This document shows, piece after piece, positions 34,959 through 37,675 of a stretch of 37,675 bases of DNA. The translations under genes were made by a program, and so were the position numbers. Location of the stretch: assembly GCA_016868875.1 (NCBI GenBank), contig VGFN01000004.1, positions 1 to 37,675 on the forward strand, written 5' to 3'. Every line of letters begins with the position of its first letter. Position 1 is the first letter of the stretch. The DNA is from Bacteroidota bacterium. GTDB lineage: Bacteria; Bacteroidota; Bacteroidia; UBA7662. The notes under the pieces are model-generated. The model searched no databases and was not told the origin of the DNA. It saw only the letters and a list, made by a program, of their open reading frames with translations.

Positions 34959-36139
34959 CATCGCAGATCCATAACATTGTAATTATCGGTCCAGTCTGGC
35001 CGTATCGTCCCGGGGGGATGACGAGCTTTAACCAACGCCTAATCAAAGAATGGCAGGACTTGGGTCACGAGGTCAGGGTTTTGAATTATACCCTCCAATA
35101 TCCATCGTGGTTATTTCCTGGGACAAGCCAATACACGGCGGATTCCGCACCGCACGGTTTGTTCTCCAAAAGGGTCCTGAACACCATGGCACCCTGGACT
35201 TGGTGGCAGAGCGCGCGCACCATTGAAGGGTGGAAGCCTGATTTTATTTTGGTTCGCTATTGGACTCCGTGGTTGGCCGCCTCCTTGGGCTCGGTGATGC
35301 GGCTTTTGCCAAAGTTGGGTTGCAAGGCTCCACGAATCCTCTTGGCCGATAATTTGTTGCCCCATGAATCCTTTCCTTTAACAGGTCCCCTAAACCGATG
35401 GATCCTGGGAGCGACCGATGGTCTAGTGACCTTGTCAGAATCGGTTGGCGGCCAGGCGGCAGCATTTGGTTATCATGGTCTTCGTAAGGCCCTCAAGCAC
35501 CCGGTTTACGATCATTTTGGCCCCAGGTTGGATCGTGACGAGGCCTGTAGCCGGATTACCTTGGAACCTGGTTTTCGTTATCTTTTGTTTTTTGGACTAA
35601 TACGATCCTACAAGGGTTTGGATTTGTTGTTGCAAGCTTTGGCTTCCTCGGACTTCCCTTTTTGGTCTAGTCCTGAGGGCAAAGGGTGGAAATTGTTGGT
35701 TGCAGGAGAATTTTATGAAAATCCGCAGCCTTACCTGCAGCTCATTCAGGATCTTGGTTTGGCCGATCGGGTGGTGTTGAGGACTCATTTTATTCCGGAC
35801 GAACAGGTTGCTGCATACTTTTCGGCGGCTGAGGCAATGGTCTTGCCTTATCGGCATGCCACCCAAAGCGGTGTAACCCAAGCGGCCTTGCATTTTGGCT
35901 TACCGCTGGTGGTGACCAAAGTGGGAGGCTTGGCAGAAGTATTGGAAGGATCAGGGGCGGGGGAATTGTGCGATTCCGACGAAGTTTCTTTGGCCGTGGC
36001 GCTGCAGCGATTTTGTACTTCAGCAGACCATGAGGCTTATCGCCTGGCTATGCAAAAATTGAGTGAATCGTACCGATGGGAGCCCTTTGCGAGGGAGGTG
36101 ATTGGACTGGCTCAGGAGGCCGCATTGTTGCGGGCATGA
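34955..36139 (+). CDS. GT4-family glycosyltransferase
   Basis: GT-B fold glycosyltransferase. The track ORF begins at 34760 within the GT2 gene and is not believable there. The family N-terminal strand NIVIIGPVWPYRPGGM must be included, and the only usable start before it is the TTG at 34955, overlapping the GT2 stop as TTGA. This gives 394 residues. The C-terminal donor domain shows LLFFGLIRSYKGLDLLL, THFIPDEQVAAYFSAAEAMVLPY and the TQSGVTQAALHFGLPLVVT segment typical of GT4. No TM helix. The 3' end runs 28 nt into the convergent transaldolase gene. It is probably the last gene of the envelope run and may act in lipid- or glycan-linked assembly together with the GT2. Confidence 0.85.
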   Translation: MTSQIHNIVIIGPVWPYRPGGMTSFNQRLIKEWQDLGHEVRVLNYTLQYPSWLFPGTSQYTADSAPHGLFSKRVLNTMAPWTWWQSARTIEGWKPDFILVRYWTPWLAASLGSVMRLLPKLGCKAPRILLADNLLPHESFPLTGPLNRWILGATDGLVTLSESVGGQAAAFGYHGLRKALKHPVYDHFGPRLDRDEACSRITLEPGFRYLLFFGLIRSYKGLDLLLQALASSDFPFWSSPEGKGWKLLVAGEFYENPQPYLQLIQDLGLADRVVLRTHFIPDEQVAAYFSAAEAMVLPYRHATQSGVTQAALHFGLPLVVTKVGGLAEVLEGSGAGELCDSDEVSLAVALQRFCTSADHEAYRLAMQKLSESYRWEPFAREVIGLAQEAALLRA

Positions 36140-36774
36140 TCCGCCAGAAATTGGGCTAATCCTTTGTCGGTGAGGGGATGGTGGAGCAGGCCTTCAATGG
36201 CTGAGAGCGGGCATGTTACGACATCAGCGCCGGCCTCGGCACATTGCACAATGTGTAGGCTGCTGCGAATCGAGGCGGCAAGAATTTTGGTGGTGTAGCC
36301 TTGAACACGGTAAATCTGAACGATTTGTGAAATGAGTTCTATCCCCGCCATGTTAAGATCGTCTAAGCGTCCAATGAAAGGGGATAGGTAGGTCGCCCCC
36401 GCTTTGGCGGCAAGCAAGGCCTGGCCTGCACTGAAAATCAAGGTACAATTGGTGCGAATACCTTCCCGGCTAAAGGTGGTCAAGGCACGGACTCCGTCAC
36501 GGGTCATTGGAACCTTGACCACAATGGCGGGGTGCAAGGCGGCCAAAGCCTGACCCTCCTTGATCATACCCTCGTAATCGGTGGCAATGACTTCCGCGCT
36601 TACATTTTGACCCACGATTTGACAAATGTTGCGGTAATGCTCCATCACAGCGGCCTCCCCCTTGATGCCTTCTTTGGCCATGAGCGAGGGATTGGTTGTG
36701 ACCCCATCCAGGATGCCTAATGAGCGTGCCTGGGAGATTTGATCTAGATTGGCGGTATCGATAAAGAATTCCAT
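36112..36774 (-). CDS. Transaldolase, small (TalC/MipB) type
   Basis: Class I aldolase of the pentose phosphate pathway that transfers a dihydroxyacetone unit. The start is the ATG at 36774 (MEFFIDTANL), giving 220 residues, the usual size. The track's 279-residue version translates the SRP RNA and is wrong. The Schiff-base Lys87 lies in IVVKVPMTRDG, with Asp6 in FFIDTAN. Glu61 (VSAEV) and Phe133 (LSPFIGRLDD) occupy positions where fructose-6-phosphate aldolases have Gln and Tyr, which favours true transaldolase activity. The ATG is only 20 nt from the 3' end of the SRP RNA gene, leaving little room for a promoter of its own. The 3' end overlaps the GT4 gene on the opposite strand by 28 nt. 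Confidence 0.95.
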   Translation of the reverse strand: MEFFIDTANLDQISQARSLGILDGVTTNPSLMAKEGIKGEAAVMEHYRNICQIVGQNVSAEVIATDYEGMIKEGQALAALHPAIVVKVPMTRDGVRALTTFSREGIRTNCTLIFSAGQALLAAKAGATYLSPFIGRLDDLNMAGIELISQIVQIYRVQGYTTKILAASIRSSLHIVQCAEAGADVVTCPLSAIEGLLHHPLTDKGLAQFLADHARNNAAS

Positions 36775-36794
36775 GCAATAATTTATTAAAAAAT

Positions 36795-36894
36795 AAGGGT
36801 AAGCTACTTGCATCGCACCGCTACAACCGCCTACCCTTGCTGTATTCCTACCCTGGGGGATTAAGCAGGAGCTGGTCGTACAAGACTTACCCTC
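36795..36894 (-). ncRNA. ffs: Signal recognition particle RNA, small bacterial (4.5S) type
   Basis: The minus strand contains the conserved helix-8 signature of bacterial SRP RNA. CCCAGG is followed by a 3-bp stem GTA/TAC capped by a GGAA tetraloop, then the asymmetric AGCA strand. This matches AGG-stem-GGAA-stem-AGCA, the Ffh-binding site. The ends pair as GAGGGTAAG with CTTACCCTT (9 bp, one G-T), giving a hairpin of about 100 nt, the normal 4.5S size. An exact -7 box (TATCTTTG) lies 4 nt before the predicted 5' end. The closing helix followed by TTATTTTTT can act as an intrinsic terminator. The RNA partners Ffh in co-translational membrane targeting. Confidence 0.9.
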
Positions 36895-36898
36895 GCCC

Positions 36899-36906
36899 CA
36901 AAGATA
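36899..36906 (-). promoter_or_regulatory. -7 box of the SRP RNA promoter
   Basis: TATCTTTG exactly matches the Bacteroidetes -7 consensus TAnnTTTG, and its end is 4 nt from the predicted first base of the SRP RNA. That spacing is what a stable RNA with no leader would need. No clear TTTG is seen at -33. Confidence 0.6.
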
Positions 36907-36991
36907 GTTTATTCCTGGCCTAATTCCCTTGCCACGTCGGCATGGGAACAAGGAACATTTTAGAAGGACAGAATGGCTGTTATCGTCTAAA

Positions 36992-37026
36992 TTTGAACTT
37001 GATAAAGAAAATAACCTGAGTTCAAA
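36992..37026. repeat. 8-bp perfect inverted repeat upstream of the acyl-CoA carboxylase gene
   Basis: TTTGAACT at 36992-36999 and its exact reverse complement AGTTCAAA at 37019-37026 are separated by 19 nt of AT-rich DNA. They end 9 nt before the ATG of the carboxylase gene. The arrangement could be a dimeric repressor operator or a leader hairpin. The left TTTG could also double as a -33 box. No regulator gene is visible nearby. Confidence 0.5.
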
Positions 37027-37035
37027 CTATAACGT

Positions 37036-37675
37036 ATGTCCACCGAAAGCAAAGCCTACTTTGATGACCTCATGCAGGATCTCCGGGTATTGGAGGAGAA
37101 AATAGCCCAAGGCGGAGGGGCCAAGGCCATGGCCCGCCTCCATGAAAAGGGTAAAATGTCTGCTAGAGAACGCATCGCAGCCTTGCTGGATCCCGACACG
37201 GATCGTCTTGAAATTGGGGCAATGGCTGGGTTGGGCATGTACGAAGAGGAAGGCGGTTGCCCTTCCGGAGGGGTTGTGGTGGTTTTGGGTTATATCCACG
37301 GACGTTTGGTGGTGGTCGTGGCCAACGACGCCACCGTCAAAGCCGGCGCTTGGTTTCCGATCACCGGAAAGAAGAATTTGAGAGCACAGGAAATAGCCAT
37401 GGAAAACCGTTTGCCGATTATCTACTTGGTGGACAGTGCCGGGATCTACTTGCCGATGCAGAACGAGATCTTCGCAGACAAAGAGCATTTCGGGAGAATT
37501 TTTCGTAACAATGCACGCATGTCTTCCATGGGTATTGTACAGATCGCAGCAGTCATGGGATCTTGCGTAGCAGGGGGGGCGTATTTGCCCATCATGTCCG
37601 ACGAGGCCTTGATTGTCGAAGGGAGCGGGAGTATTTTCCTAGCAGGTTCTTACCTGGTCAAGGCAGCGATTGGCG
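37036..37675 (+). CDS. Acyl-CoA carboxylase beta (carboxyltransferase) subunit, partial
   Basis: Absent from the ORF track because it runs off the right edge. Reading from the ATG at 37036 gives 213 open codons (MSTESKAYFDDLMQDL...). It is the N-terminal half of a biotin-dependent carboxyltransferase of the propionyl-/methylcrotonyl-CoA carboxylase beta family, normally about 510-545 residues. Visible features are the GKMSARERIAALLD segment, GYIHGRLVVVVANDATV, YLVDSAGIYLPMQ, the oxyanion-type loop GSCVAGGAYLP and IVEGSGSIFLAGSYLV. The latter segments lean towards the methylcrotonyl-like subgroup, but the acyl substrate cannot be fixed from this part. It is transcribed divergently from ffs and the transaldolase gene. 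Confidence 0.93.
   Translation, partial: MSTESKAYFDDLMQDLRVLEEKIAQGGGAKAMARLHEKGKMSARERIAALLDPDTDRLEIGAMAGLGMYEEEGGCPSGGVVVVLGYIHGRLVVVVANDATVKAGAWFPITGKKNLRAQEIAMENRLPIIYLVDSAGIYLPMQNEIFADKEHFGRIFRNNARMSSMGIVQIAAVMGSCVAGGAYLPIMSDEALIVEGSGSIFLAGSYLVKAAIG

Noticed and set aside
36775-36951. 59-residue N-terminal extension of the transaldolase
   Set aside because: This is translated SRP RNA; the family N-terminus begins MEFFIDTAN.
1-37675. CRISPR array, transposon, prophage or toxin-antitoxin pair
   Set aside because: No direct-repeat arrays, transposase motifs, integrase or small paired ORFs of that kind were seen. The PIN domain here is fused to PhoH and is not a VapC toxin.

Overview
The window reads as chromosomal DNA of a member of the Bacteroidota (Bacteroidetes). 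The evidence is a complete Na+-translocating NADH:quinone reductase operon, a type IX secretion Plug-family protein (DUF5103), a TonB-dependent receptor with a carboxypeptidase-like N-terminal domain, BatA-domain, HU-CCDC81/SPOR-like and DUF4199 proteins, and several matches to the Bacteroidetes -7 box (TAnnTTTG). Few genes have a visible Shine-Dalgarno sequence. GC is near 50% in most genes, with a clearly AT-richer island at about 22.7-28 kb. Genes are tightly packed. The only gap that matters is about 260 nt at 36.8-37.0 kb, and it contains an SRP RNA gene. No stretch over 300 nt is empty. I see no IS element, prophage, CRISPR array or rRNA.

Region 1 (1-7.5 kb, minus strand). Reading in the direction of transcription, the order is aconitase, an AddB-like Fe-S PD-(D/E)XK nuclease, 3-hydroxyanthranilate 3,4-dioxygenase, ACMS decarboxylase and a truncated glutamate racemase (murI). 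The dioxygenase and decarboxylase are consecutive enzymes of tryptophan/kynurenine breakdown and overlap by 8 nt.

Region 2 (7.5-13 kb, mixed strands). A MacB/FtsX-type ABC permease (+), tRNA-Cys (-), a thiolase (-) divergent from a PIN-PhoH ATPase (+), and the T9SS Plug-family protein (-).

Region 3 (13-20.3 kb, plus). nqrABCDEF followed 42 nt later by sucC. This joins the Na+ pump of the respiratory chain to a TCA-cycle enzyme. The flavin-bearing Thr residues, the intramembrane Fe-S Cys residues of NqrD/E and the ferredoxin Cys residues of NqrF are all visible, so the pump should be functional.

Region 4 (20.3-36.1 kb, plus). A TonB-dependent receptor, then a tight run of ten genes. They encode a large secreted TPR protein, an outer-membrane barrel-like protein, an HU-CCDC81/TM/SPOR-like protein, a BatA-domain membrane protein, a dihydroorotase-like protein that has lost key catalytic residues, an acidic protein of unknown family, two DUF4199-type membrane proteins, a polyprenyl-phosphate GT2 and a GT4 glycosyltransferase. 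Many junctions overlap by 4 nt. The run looks like a cell-envelope locus of largely unknown function and is the best candidate here for an undescribed system.

Region 5 (36.1-37.7 kb). A transaldolase (-), the SRP 4.5S RNA (ffs, -) lying directly in its leader, and the start of an acyl-CoA carboxylase beta subunit (+) running off the window.
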